Numbered from the stretch's first letter, positions 11,067 through 19,172 are shown. The stretch is DNA of 26,946 nt from Mikrocytos mackini (GCA_030180075.1 JASNJN010000049.1:1-26946), one strand, 5' to 3'. Notes: generated by a model not told the origin, from the sequence alone. Program-made: numbers and translations.

Positions 11067-11439
11067 GGGGTGTTAAATAATTAAGGTGGGTGTATTGGAA
11101 GATGAGAAGGCGTCTGGTGAGTGCAATAAGAATTTTACTTGGAAATTTTAGAATTTCAAATTTTAAGAAGTAAATTTTATCCACAAGGCTTTTAATTATT
11201 TTATTGATAAGGGTGATAGTTATATTGGATGTGAATAATATGATGCTCTTTTAATTTTAACATCTATTCTCATTTGTTTACGTTTTTTGCTAAATTTATG
11301 GTTTTGAAGTTTAATTGGGGAGTTCTGGTTGTTATAATTCGTCTATTACGATTGTTATTTGTTTGCTAACTACACATTTAAACATCCGCGTCTTTGGTGT
11401 TCAAAATTTTATTGAGTTGACAAACTATACACATTTAAT
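11067..11439. promoter_or_regulatory. intergenic region with putative helicase promoter
   Basis: A 373-bp gap between the AMP deaminase stop and the helicase start, both on the minus strand. On the minus strand the helicase-proximal end reads AATTATTTAACACCCC directly before the first ATG. CCC/GGG blocks close to starts are a known microsporidian promoter feature, so this is a plausible element, but it rests on one short motif. The remainder is AT-rich and featureless. Confidence 0.35.
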
Positions 11440-13458
11440 CTATTTACAAAATTCTATAAACAACTCTGCATCTACAGGATCTACATATACACCTCTGCTT
11501 CCTTCTCTGGTTTCTATTTCATATTTCATTCCTTCCTCATCTTCAGTCCTTTGTATATAATCAAATTCATCTCCTTTCTTATATTCCACACCCTTTATTT
11601 TGCAACCATTAACAATGACCACTTTCTTTTTGTAAAAATCTTTTGTTTCCTTTCCTTTTGTTTTACTAGCAGCCAAACAGAGGAACCTTATTTCGTCATA
11701 AAGTTGGTCTTCTCTGAATCTGTACCTACAACTTGAAACACCGGTAATTTTTGTTGGGTATGAATAAGTTCTGGGTTTGTCGTAGCCCATTCCCAACCTT
11801 CTAACTTTAACAATACAGTCCAAGCCGCTTTGTCGCACACTGTTCTTTGCTATTTCCAAAATGTCACAGTCTGTAAGTTTGTAGTACTGTCTTGCTAAGG
11901 CATATTCTTCAATAAGAGGTTGTCCTGTAATGTGAAACTGTAATGGATCGTCTGTAGACACTGTGACGTTTAGACCCATTTCGAATAATTCTTTAAAGGG
12001 ATTCTTTTTAAAGTTCTTAAACAAATAGTTGTTTGAAGATAAAGCTATAGAACAACCAATTTGGTCTAAATAAAACAAATAGGCCAACACAGGATTCTTC
12101 TCGAGCATAATTCCATGGTTTATTCCGTCCACAAGTAAGTAACTCGTTGCTAAATGGTGCACGCTTCCCGATTCTCCCGAATGCGGTCTCAAAGAGAATG
12201 TATTCAATCCTTTTTGATTTCTAATTTGGTTGATGCTTGAAATGTTCGCCCACATGTAATAAATATAATGTGAGTAAGGTACGTTTGAACCAGGCACTAT
12301 TGTATCTGGGTTTTCTAATTTGTTATCAAATAGAACGTCCAGTCTACTTTCGTCGTCCACCGAATCAAATCCTACGACATGCGTTAAGAACTTAGCCACT
12401 TTCCTATTTCCTTCTTTCTTTGGCTCCAAACTCGCTTCTATAATTCTTGAAAATATATTGTAAATAAAACTGCTAAATTTCATGTCTTTATTTTTTATAT
12501 TGTCGAACAATCGAGGTACCTGAATTATCCACTTCACATTTTCTCTGAGCAAATTATTGTCCAAAACAAAATCGGCTAAAACATCCAATTCTTTGTCGCT
12601 CAGTCCATACACAGAAATATGGTACTCATTTATAATGTTTTTATCTTTACATTTGTCAAGCTCAATATTTAAAATTTCTCCTAAAAACTTTCCCTTTATA
12701 AAATTGTCGTATTTAAAAAACAATTTTCTGAATGTTTCCAACCCGAAAATATTATACTCTTCTAAAAACACATCGAAGCGTTTAAACATCTCTTTTGGAG
12801 CTCTACCAAATATTTGATTTATATTTAAAGAATCTACGTCTAATTTATTTTCTTTAAACATTTCGCTTAGTGTTTGCCCCTCCTTTGTGACGACTAGGTT
12901 GGGCTCTTCTTCCAGCTTACGCTTTATATAACTCACCAGAGTGTCGCCGCTCATCGACGCGGCCACGTGGATGTGGTTGTCAACTTTAAGTACTTGGAAG
13001 AAGTCGGGCGAGTTCGCCTTGATGTCCTCGAACTCAAGCTTCCAGTTGGTTATTTTGTAAAGGTGAAACATTTTCTGAAGAATCTGAAGGCGCGTGTGGG
13101 AAAAGGAGTTTAAAGACCCAGTGATGCTAGAATCATTGATTGTTTTTAAGTCGTGGAAGAACTCAGAGAGAAGAATTGGTCGGTGAGTGGGTAAAGTGTT
13201 TGTTGCGTCCGATAAGAGGGTTAAATGAAACACTCCTTCTTTGAAGATGGCTGGTGTTGTGAGATCAAATCTGCCCAAGATTGTTGATTCAACTGGGTCC
13301 TTGTACGCGGAGTATTGTTTATAACTTTGGTATTTGTGGCGGAGTTGAATTAATTTTAATATCTCGTCAGATGATTGAACTAGTTCGGGGTGTATTGAGT
13401 TTTGAGGATCAAACCATTGGATCGAGGCTTTGTGATACGATCCTGTTTTGATTTTCAT
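11440..13458 (-). CDS. AMP deaminase
   Basis: AMP deaminase hydrolyses AMP to IMP plus ammonia, linking adenine and guanine nucleotide pools. Landmarks, numbered from the chosen start: metal site VDNHIHVAASM with H162 and H164; GFDSVDDESR (364-373); SLRPHSGESGSVHHL (422-436); DGINHGI with H448; LSSNNYLF (473-480); and the catalytic STDDPLQFH (501-509), followed by EEYALARQYYKL. These match the eukaryotic AMPD signature closely. I chose ATG 13456-13458 (MKIKTGSYHK) because the 64 codons upstream only mirror the antisense of the eL19 gene. The resulting 672 residues are shorter at the N-terminus than animal and yeast enzymes. The last roughly 60 residues (KKKVVIVNGCKIKGVEYKKG onward) form an unusual extension after the catalytic domain. 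The start codon is 22 bp from that of eL19 on the opposite strand. Confidence 0.95.
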   Translation of the reverse strand: MKIKTGSYHKASIQWFDPQNSIHPELVQSSDEILKLIQLRHKYQSYKQYSAYKDPVESTILGRFDLTTPAIFKEGVFHLTLLSDATNTLPTHRPILLSEFFHDLKTINDSSITGSLNSFSHTRLQILQKMFHLYKITNWKLEFEDIKANSPDFFQVLKVDNHIHVAASMSGDTLVSYIKRKLEEEPNLVVTKEGQTLSEMFKENKLDVDSLNINQIFGRAPKEMFKRFDVFLEEYNIFGLETFRKLFFKYDNFIKGKFLGEILNIELDKCKDKNIINEYHISVYGLSDKELDVLADFVLDNNLLRENVKWIIQVPRLFDNIKNKDMKFSSFIYNIFSRIIEASLEPKKEGNRKVAKFLTHVVGFDSVDDESRLDVLFDNKLENPDTIVPGSNVPYSHYIYYMWANISSINQIRNQKGLNTFSLRPHSGESGSVHHLATSYLLVDGINHGIMLEKNPVLAYLFYLDQIGCSIALSSNNYLFKNFKKNPFKELFEMGLNVTVSTDDPLQFHITGQPLIEEYALARQYYKLTDCDILEIAKNSVRQSGLDCIVKVRRLGMGYDKPRTYSYPTKITGVSSCRYRFREDQLYDEIRFLCLAASKTKGKETKDFYKKKVVIVNGCKIKGVEYKKGDEFDYIQRTEDEEGMKYEIETREGSRGVYVDPVDAELFIEFCK

Positions 13459-13480
13459 ATTCAAAAAGTTAAAATTTGAA
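13459..13480. promoter_or_regulatory. 22-bp divergent start region between AMP deaminase and eL19
   Basis: Only 22 bp separate the two start codons, and the segment contains AAAATTT just before the eL19 ATG. AAATTT next to starts of ribosomal protein genes has been described in microsporidia; the motif is its own complement, so it sits upstream of both genes. Any further promoter sequence for either gene must lie inside the other gene's coding region. Confidence 0.5.
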
Positions 13481-14023
13481 ATGACAAACTTGCGACTCCA
13501 AAAGAGACTCTGTGCAGACATCCTGAACTGCGGAATAAACAAGGTCTGGATCGACCCGGAAGAGGGAGAAGAAGTGAGTAAGGCCAAAACAAGGGAGAGC
13601 TTGAGGTCCTTGGTAAAGGATGGTTTCGTTCTCAAGAAACAGAATGCCATGCATACACATTTCCGGGCGACTCAAAGGAGCATCGAAAAGAGACAAGGAA
13701 GGCACACGGGGCATGGTAAGAGGTTCGGGACGAAAAATGCAAGAACAAACCCAAAGAGGACATGGATCAACAAAATAAGGTGTCAGAGAAAACTATTGAA
13801 GCTTTACAGAGAGAAGAATAAAATTGATAAGGAATTGTTCAGAGTTTTGTATCGACAAGCGAAGGGAGACCTGTTTAAGTCCAAAGAAGCTCTGAGAAAA
13901 CATATTGAAGATGTTTTGAAAGAAAGAGAAGCACAGTTGAAAGAGAAGGAACAAATGCATGAGAAGACTGGGCACAAGAGCAAGGAAACGGGCGCTGATT
14001 TAGTTAAGAAAGTTAAAATATAA
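13481..14023 (+). CDS. 60S ribosomal protein eL19 (L19e)
   Basis: The 180-residue protein is a full-length eL19 of the large ribosomal subunit, contacting 23S/28S-type rRNA. The start MTNLRLQKRLCADILNCG aligns with the canonical MxxLRLQKRLAxxxLxCG, which fixes ATG 13481 over an upstream in-frame ATG. Other family landmarks are KVWIDPEE (about 21-28), the basic GRHTGHGKRFGTKNAR segment (about 73-88), the W at about 94 followed by RCQRKLLKLYREKNKIDK, and a long charged C-terminal helix (KEREAQLKEKEQ) typical of eukaryotic eL19. There is no intron. It is divergent from AMP deaminase, with starts 22 bp apart. An AAAATTT motif stands immediately upstream of the ATG. Confidence 0.97.
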   Translation: MTNLRLQKRLCADILNCGINKVWIDPEEGEEVSKAKTRESLRSLVKDGFVLKKQNAMHTHFRATQRSIEKRQGRHTGHGKRFGTKNARTNPKRTWINKIRCQRKLLKLYREKNKIDKELFRVLYRQAKGDLFKSKEALRKHIEDVLKEREAQLKEKEQMHEKTGHKSKETGADLVKKVKI

Positions 14024-14440
14024 ATTAAATAGACGGTATTATTATTTTTATATCTTGATCATTTGTGTTTTATATAAATAAAAAATCAAACACCATTAAT
14101 ATGGTAAAATGTATTACCAAATTAATAAAATTTTTCGTTTCTATTTTAATCGATATTTAGTTATTTTCCAATAATAAAAAATGTTTAGCATTTTTTAGAT
14201 ATTTAACATTTTGTATATTGTTCAAATATTCAGTCTCTATTGTAGTACTATTTTATAAATACACTTCACAATTGGCCCATGTTCCTGTGTCGTCAACAAT
14301 TCATATAAACCGGGGGTTATTTGAGAATGGGTTTGATCACAGAATTATTATCTTGCCTTATAGAACCATTCTAACACGCTTATATATTTTCCATTAAATG
14401 ATTTATTGTTATTTTGTATTATTGATGCTAGCATTATCAT
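14024..14440. other. intergenic region downstream of eL19
   Basis: About 420 bp of AT-rich sequence. AATAAA at 14077-14082 is a candidate polyadenylation signal for eL19, 54 bp after its stop. Nothing else is recognisable before the mobile elements begin at 14441. Confidence 0.4.
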
Positions 14441-14822
14441 TAGGGTCTGGAATATATGTGACAAAACATGTGGTCACATATTTTGGGTGAAATTTGGTGC
14501 AAAGTCCTTCAAAAACCATAGATTTTTTAGGTATCCTATATCTGATGGCTAATTTTGATTTCCCTCCAAATTGCGTACTTTCGCCCAGTTTATGATTTCT
14601 CCAAGTTCTTGGTGTTTCCTAACATTTATGAGGGTTTTTCACAAATTACTATCTTAAACAGATCAATTTACGGGGTTTAATATGTTAAAAATATACTTTT
14701 AATAATTTTGAGCAAAATTAACCTCTTTTCAGACTTTTCAAAAACTTTGCCACGAAAATCTGATTCTTACCCAAATTTCGTACTTTTCCCAAAGATTATG
14801 ATTTTAAATGAGTTTTAGGGGT
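14441..14822. mobile_element. hAT-type element, family C relative, right end not found
   Basis: It begins TAGGGTCTGGAATATATGTG and continues ACAAAACATG, closely matching the left end of the 194-bp family C element at 2132, with GTCACATA completing a subterminal hairpin. The shared internal text TATCCTATATCTGATGG follows. Two related blocks of about 60 bp occur here (about 14560-14615 and 14757-14820, each with a CGTACTTT core and TTATGATTT), and a third copy lies in reverse at about 18766-18890. I could not find the matching right terminus, so the element is probably truncated or was cut by the hAT element starting at 14823. Confidence 0.5.
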
Positions 14823-15038
14823 TAACGATTGGACAGACGAATATTCGTTTTGGAAAAATTCGAGTATTCGCTTGTTTTTTAGTATTTTTGTATTTGAAGA
14901 TTATCCGTTTTATTTTACATATAATCAATCTGCTAATCCATTATATATTGTCATGATTCACAATTTTAAAATAATAAATTGCAATTAAAATTCATATATA
15001 TACGGATTATCGATATTTGGAATCTATTTTTTTATAAA

Positions 15039-15284
15039 ATGACAAGCAACGTCTGGAACTTTTGCATAAAGAAGAACAAATACTTTTCATCATGCCTACT
15101 TTGTAAAAAAGATCTAGCAAGCCCAGGAGGGTCTATAACTAATGTTCGGACACATTCAAAAGGAATACACAAAATCCCAGAGGAAGTACTTAACCATTTC
15201 CTTGATAAAACATCAGATAATCAAATAAATCAGTCTGATATACTTAAATACACAAGTCGCATTACACGTAATAAGTCTATATAA
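15039..15284 (+). pseudogene. hAT transposase fragment: N-terminal BED zinc finger
   Basis: From ATG 15039 the frame reads MTSNVWNFCIKKNKYFSSCL followed by LCKKDLASPGGSITNVRTHS. This is the BED pattern: S-x-V-W-x-F start, C-x2-C pair, the GGSxxNVRxH block and a final H (KGIHK). BED fingers bind DNA in hAT transposases. The frame closes at 15284, well short of the rest of the transposase, which continues in other frames downstream. It differs clearly from the BED finger of the intact hAT at 24832, so it belongs to a different hAT family. Confidence 0.75.
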
Positions 15285-15479
15285 GAAGATATATAAAAGT
15301 TAACATGCATAGACAACACAAGTTTGATTAAAATAGCACAATATGGAACTTATTCTAGAATTTTTTAAAAAATTAAGATACGATAACCCACCAAATAGCA
15401 TAAAAACTATTAAGAAAATCATTACTAAAAAGGTGTTGGCTGTTAACAAAGACATGCATCTATTTTTACCAGTGAAGAA

Positions 15480-16128
15480 AAAAATAAAATGAAATATAGC
15501 GTGTACATTGATGAATGGGCTGACAGGCGAGTGAAAAGGTATCTTTCTTTGATGATATCATCTTTATAAAAGTACTTCTTGTTCGTGTTTTCGGAGAATA
15601 TTTGGCACATCTGACGCCCATTCATCTGTACAATGATGAAACAAATACTTGGTGATGTTGGAATGACTATTGATGGGGATATTGTGGCTTTTGTAAGTGA
15701 TGGGTGTTCTCTGATGGTGTCTGTAGGAGAAAGTATAAAGCCGCCTCATGTCATTTGTCTTGGCCATGCGATCCATCTAGCTGTCACTGACTATGCTTAC
15801 AAACCATTTGAAAAATTAAATTTAAAATATCCAAAAGAACATCAATATTCTCTTTCAGAATCAAGCGACAATTCAACGACCACAGAAGAATATATATATT
15901 TGGATGCTTTAGGATATAGTACAGACGAGAAAGACTTGGAAAACAAAAGAATTAAATGCGAAAAGAAATAGACACTGACGATGAACTGCAAGACGAAGAA
16001 TGTTTTGAGTCAGATGAAAATGATGAGGACAAATTAGTTTGTCAAAGCGATTTAATTGAACAAGACATAGCCCCAGAATTTCAGAACGAAAATATATTCA
16101 TATCGCAAAATATTGATAAAATTAGGAA
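15480..16128 (+). pseudogene. hAT transposase fragment: central catalytic region
   Basis: KYSVYIDEWADRR (about 15489-15527) matches the hAT block around the first catalytic Asp. From 15633 the frame gives VAFVSDGCSLMVSVGES, the second Asp block, then HVICLGHAIHLAVTDYA, the C-x2-H block. An acidic stretch rich in Asp and Glu follows to the MITE at 16129. Between the two blocks, 15503-15631 holds an inverted repeat that disrupts the gene. At least two frame changes separate the pieces. Confidence 0.7.
15503..15631. repeat. inverted repeat inside the hAT pseudogene
   Basis: GTACATTGATGAATGGGC at 15503-15520 reappears on the opposite strand at 15616-15631 as GTACAGATGAATGGGC, with a 2-base gap. 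The plus-strand arm encodes part of YIDEWAD and the other arm encodes a related CTDEWASD on the minus strand. So one catalytic block exists twice in opposite orientations, suggesting an inverted duplication or a second hAT copy inserted in reverse. Confidence 0.6.
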
Positions 16129-16276
16129 TAGAGTTCCCAAAATTCTCGAACCTAAAATGTATCGAGAATCTAGAAACGGATTTATGGCCATATTTCCCGG
16201 GAAATGAGAAAAAATTCTCGAAATTCTCGAAAATTTTAGACGTAAAAAGTCCAGTTCCCGGGAATTGGGAACTCTA
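16129..16276 (-). mobile_element. hAT-type MITE, family A, copy 2 (148 bp)
   Basis: It starts TAGAGTTCCCAAAATTCTCG and ends CCCGGGAATTGGGAACTCTA. The exact 8-bp duplication ATTAGGAA lies at 16121-16128 and 16277-16284. It is inserted in the decayed hAT transposase gene. Compared with copy 1 it lacks about 30 bp between two CCCGGGA words, an internal deletion at a short repeat. Its left half extends the preceding open frame by chance (RNRVPKILEP), which is not host or transposase coding. Confidence 0.92.
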
Positions 16277-16726
16277 ATTAGGAAGTTAATCAAACATATT
16301 AACAAGAGCAGCAAGAAGAGAGAGAAGTTAAAGTCTATCCTATATAGATATAAAAATAAGATAGGATTCTCTTGTATCTATGCTCAAATCTTTTTTAAAA
16401 ATTTTAAATCTATCAAAAAAAAATCATAATCGACTTTGACATGGACGACGAAATCACAATACACGACGAGGAAAATATTAAGATACTTATAAACTTACTG
16501 GGACCATTAGAATACTTAACAAAGCAGATATCTTCTGCGTGTTGCACTTTAGAAACTTCAGTAGTGTTAGTAAGTTTTGTATTAATAGAGTTATAGAAAA
16601 TTGTCACTGAAGAATCAGAAAGAATTAAGGACATATTAAACAAAAGATACAGAACACGACTCAACAAAGACTTATATGAGCTAATACTATTCCTGAAAGG
16701 CGACAAGAAGATGTTTAACTTTGAAT

Positions 16727-16868
16727 TAGAGTTCCCAATTCCCGGGAATCGATTTCTCGAAAATTTTCGAGAATTTCGAGAATTTTTTCTCATTTCCCGG
16801 GAAATATGGCCATAAATCCGTTTCTCGATTCTCGATAAATTTTAGGTTCGAGAATTTTGGGAACTCTA
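16727..16868 (+). mobile_element. hAT-type MITE, family A, copy 3 (142 bp)
   Basis: It starts TAGAGTTCCCAATTCCCGGG and ends GAGAATTTTGGGAACTCTA. The 8-bp duplication CTTTGAAT is exact at 16719-16726 and 16869-16876. It is inserted in the same dead hAT gene as copy 2, 450 bp away and in the opposite orientation. It is the shortest copy, lacking the CCCGGGAACTGGACTTTT block present in copies 4 and 5. Confidence 0.92.
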
Positions 16869-17218
16869 CTTTGAATTTGTTTACAAGAATTTTACAGACT
16901 ATTAAAAGACTCCATGTCTAAGATAAAAGCAGAACACGTTAAAAAGAAGAACTTAGAAAAGAAACGGGAAGAAAACAGTCTATAAGCACAGAGGGCGTCC
17001 AATGCTAACACAATATAAACAAGCAAAAAAACAGAATCTGAAATGGACAATAGGTTCAATGCATACCAGAATCTTCTAAAGGGAAATGAGAATGAAAACA
17101 AAGATATAGACGTTCGCTTCAAAGATTGGAATCCACAAATCATCGGAGCATTACTAAAGGACGTGGATGATTTTTGCGAAATGGCTCATAAAGGCCTTTT
17201 GTTGAAATTACTTTAAAA

Positions 17219-17350
17219 ATGGGTGGCAACAATTCGCCATTAAATGTTGAAGTTGAGCGATTATTCTCAGTTTCTGGGAACTTAGTGACTGTTAGAAGAA
17301 ATAGATTGGTGGCTTCCATCATTGAAGATATTTTATTAATTAAATATTAA
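17219..17350 (+). pseudogene. hAT transposase fragment: C-terminal dimerisation block
   Basis: The frame from 17219 to TAA 17348-17350 reads NNSPLNVEVERLFSVSGNLV followed by TVRRNRLVASIIEDILLIKY. This is the conserved hAT C-terminal region (S-x-E-R-L-F-S-x-x-G, R-N-R-L, then the LL-L-N helix) that holds the catalytic Glu and the dimer interface. It closes the decayed hAT gene that starts at 15039. Confidence 0.85.
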
Positions 17351-17892
17351 ACGAGGGAAATTTTAAATTTCCCAAAAATACCGAATGGTTAAAATACCGT
17401 CACACGGACAGCCCCACCGTAAAGGGGCTAGGGTCAATGTCGGACGAAAGGCCTAAACCGGCTGAAGCAGGTTCGAACTCGGTCAAACCGTAGTAGCCTG
17501 GAAAACAGGGGCCCAACGGCTCCACGAATCCAGGATGGCATAACAACTACCAGCCCGTAAACGCTAAAACGCGAGGGTCTACGACCCTTATACGATAGGG
17601 CAGAGTGGAATGTATTCAAATGTCAAAAACCATCAAATCACAATGCGTGATTGATTTTATTAAACATGTTATGTTTTTATATGGACTGAACATCACCAAT
17701 ACAAGTGAGTCTATTTTTGAAACACGGTTTATTTTTTGAAACACTGTTATTTTCGAAACAGTGAGTTGGTCCGAAAAGCATTTAAAGGCTTTTAATAATG
17801 GCAAAACATGCCTTAAAACAATATTAACACGCGTATGCTTAATATCCTAATTAATTGGACAGCATCAAGCGTTTCCCAGGTTAATCCTGAAA

Positions 17893-17912
17893 TTGGAAAG
17901 TTAACTTTCCAA
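17893..17912. repeat. 20-bp perfect palindrome
   Basis: TTGGAAAGTTAACTTTCCAA is its own reverse complement over all 20 bases. It stands two bases before the long hairpin at 17914-18002, within the hairpin-dense segment. Confidence 0.9.
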
Positions 17913-17913
17913 A

Positions 17914-18002
17914 AATGGCATGTTCCGTACACGAGTCGCAACGAAGCCCCACCACATATACGGGGGCACAAGTTGCAAAAGGTACATATGGAACATGCCA
18001 TT
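17914..18002. repeat. long multi-block hairpin (89 nt)
   Basis: AATGGCATGTTCC at the left pairs with GGAACATGCCATT at the right (13 bp). Inside, GTAC pairs with GTAC, GCAAC with GTTGC, and GCCCC with GGGGC, around a loop near ACCACATATA. Four nested paired blocks in 89 bases are far more than AT-rich chance would give and suggest a folded RNA or a small palindromic element. Confidence 0.75.
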
Positions 18003-18178
18003 TATCTATATACCCCATAAAAGGCCATGGTATAAAACAACCAGTAAAGGCGCCCTTAATATTGAAACAAGGGAAGGTTTAAGTTGAGTTTCAAAAATAA
18101 ACCGTTAATCTGATACAATCAGACATAGGTTTACAGGACTATATAACTTAAAGGTTATATAAACCTATTTTATAATTG

Positions 18179-18390
18179 GGAATATTAAAGGCATGTGGCC
18201 ATTTAGTGACCTATCCCGTCAAAATAAATAAGCCTCATATAAACTCCTTATAGTGGCTGTTTATTTATAAAAGGTATAATTAGTTTAATATTAATTATAA
18301 TAAATTGGGACAAGACGGTAAGATAGGGGCACAGAAGTAATTATAATAAATAATTAAATTGTGTTCCTGAACCAAAAAAAATATTCAAAC
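18179..18390 (+). repeat. diverged direct repeat, unit 1
   Basis: About 212 bp starting GGAATATTAAAGGCATG that reappear, diverged, at 18904-19120. Shared words include CATTTAGTGAC, AAATAAATAAGCC, CATATAAACTCCTT, AAATTGGGAC, TAATAAATAATTAAAT and GTGTTCCT. There is no coding capacity. It may be a pair of related non-coding elements, a segmental duplication, or terminal repeats of a lost element; I cannot decide. Confidence 0.75.
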
Positions 18391-18423
18391 AAGCTATAAA
18401 ATCTTCTGAAATGACTACTAGAT

Positions 18424-18761
18424 TAGAGATTCGACACTTGAAAAATCTACGAATATTCATAGCATGATTTTCCTATGAGACGAATAATCGAAGAATCTTC
18501 GGAATTTTGAAATGTCTTAATATATTGACAATATCAAAATAAATTAATTTCTAAGATATATTTCGCCGCTTTGGTTTTAAAATCTAAAATTTGCATGATT
18601 TTTTATACAATTTCAAAATTAAATTTTTTCACATCAAGAAAATAACGGATATTCGAATATTAAAAAAAATTTTTTTAATAATCGGGGAACGAATACCAAA
18701 AATTCGTGTTTGACAAATATTCGACGTTTTTCAAACCGAATATTCGTAAGTCCAATCTCTA
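18424..18761 (+). mobile_element. hAT-type MITE, family B, copy 1 (338 bp)
   Basis: It begins TAGAGATTCGACACTTGAAA and ends GAATATTCGTAAGTCCAATC followed by TCTA, nearly the same length and layout as the copy at 20352. GAATATTCG-type words occur near both ends. The flanking 8-mers (TACTAGAT and CTCCCGTC) do not match, so the locus was probably rearranged after insertion, for example by exchange between copies. Confidence 0.75.
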
Positions 18762-18765
18762 CTCC

Positions 18766-18900
18766 CGTCAAATTTTGAGGCATCCCAACAAACTCGAGGA
18801 AAATCATAAACTTGGGGAAAGTACAAAATTTTGGAAAGAATCAAAATGAGCCAGGTTTAAGGAGATTTCTAACAAATGGTTAACAAAAACCTTTTTGTAA
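18766..18900 (-). repeat. family C-like fragment in reverse orientation
   Basis: Read on the minus strand this segment matches internal blocks of the element at 14441: GGCTCATTTTGATTC, then a GTACTTTCCCC core and AGTTTATGATTT, the same order as near 14550-14610. No terminal repeats are visible, so it is a fragment. Confidence 0.5.
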
Positions 18901-18903
18901 TGT

Positions 18904-19120
18904 GGAAATATTGAAAGCACGTAATCATTTAGTGACTTGTCCCATCAAAAATAAATAAGCCCATATAAACTCCTTTTTGGAATGTTTTATTTATTGTTAA
19001 GGTACAATAATTTTAATATCATTAATTATTTTAAATTGGGACGAAGACATTTTGATAGGGTCACAGAAGTTGTTATAATAAATAATTAAATGGTGTTCCT
19101 AATTTAAAAAAGATAATATT
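18904..19120 (+). repeat. diverged direct repeat, unit 2
   Basis: Second copy of the approximately 212-bp repeat at 18179-18390, starting GGAAATATTGAAAGCACG, in the same orientation. The two units flank a MITE-B copy and a family C fragment. Divergence is clearly above recent-duplication level, with many substitutions and small gaps. Confidence 0.75.
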
Positions 19121-19172
19121 TACATAAATTAAATTAAGGCCGAAATGAATTTCACTAATCCCTAGTCATGAT

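Larger units (their letters stand above)
14823..17350 (+). mobile_element. decayed autonomous hAT transposon (BED finger type) with two nested MITEs
   Basis: The left tip reads TAACGATTGGACAGACGAAT followed by ATTCG, matching the end of the 338-bp family B MITEs (TAGAGATTGGACATATGAAT followed by ATTCG). Colinear pieces of a hAT transposase follow on the plus strand: a BED zinc finger (15039-15284), an YIDEWAD block (about 15492-15530), a DDE/CxxH block (15633-16128), a helical stretch (16440-16720) and the C-terminal ERLFSVSGN block (17219-17350). The gene is interrupted by frame breaks and by MITE-A copies 2 and 3. The right tip is not found; the sequence changes to a hairpin-dense segment at 17355. 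This is a non-functional plain DNA transposon. Confidence 0.8.
17355..18180. other. hairpin-dense segment, partly GC-rich
   Basis: This segment contains no gene but an unusual run of back-to-back stems. It opens with the 19-bp palindrome GGGAAATTTTAAATTTCCC (17355-17373). A GC-rich block follows (17400-17610) with AGCCCC/GGGGCT (17412-17430), CCTGG/CAGG and GGGT/ACCC stems. Next come AATCAC/GTGATT, AAACAT/ATGTTT, CACTGTT/AACAGTG, AAAAGC/GCTTTT and GGCA/TGCC stems, a 20-bp perfect palindrome and a long hairpin (both listed separately), and ATAGGTTTA/TAAACCTAT. The build resembles the island at 3885-4552. A structured untranslated region of a retroelement, or an unclassified non-coding element, are the leading options. 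Confidence 0.5.

Noticed and set aside
13448-13480. An upstream start for eL19 at 13448
   Set aside because: It would overlap the AMP deaminase start and adds residues not found in eL19; MTNLRLQKRL is the conserved N-terminus.
13459-13650. A longer N-terminus for AMP deaminase reaching 13650
   Set aside because: The extra 64 codons are the antisense of the eL19 gene and lack family similarity; MKIKTGSYHK at 13458 is the better start.
17468-17480. GGTTCGAACTC, which resembles a tRNA internal promoter B box
   Set aside because: The flanking bases do not form a T-arm stem, no acceptor stem or A box is in place on either strand, and the segment lies in a generally stem-rich block.
18179-19120. 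The direct repeats as ends of an LTR-type element
   Set aside because: The enclosed 513 bp hold only MITE material and no retroelement coding or priming signature; the unit borders also lack the expected tips.
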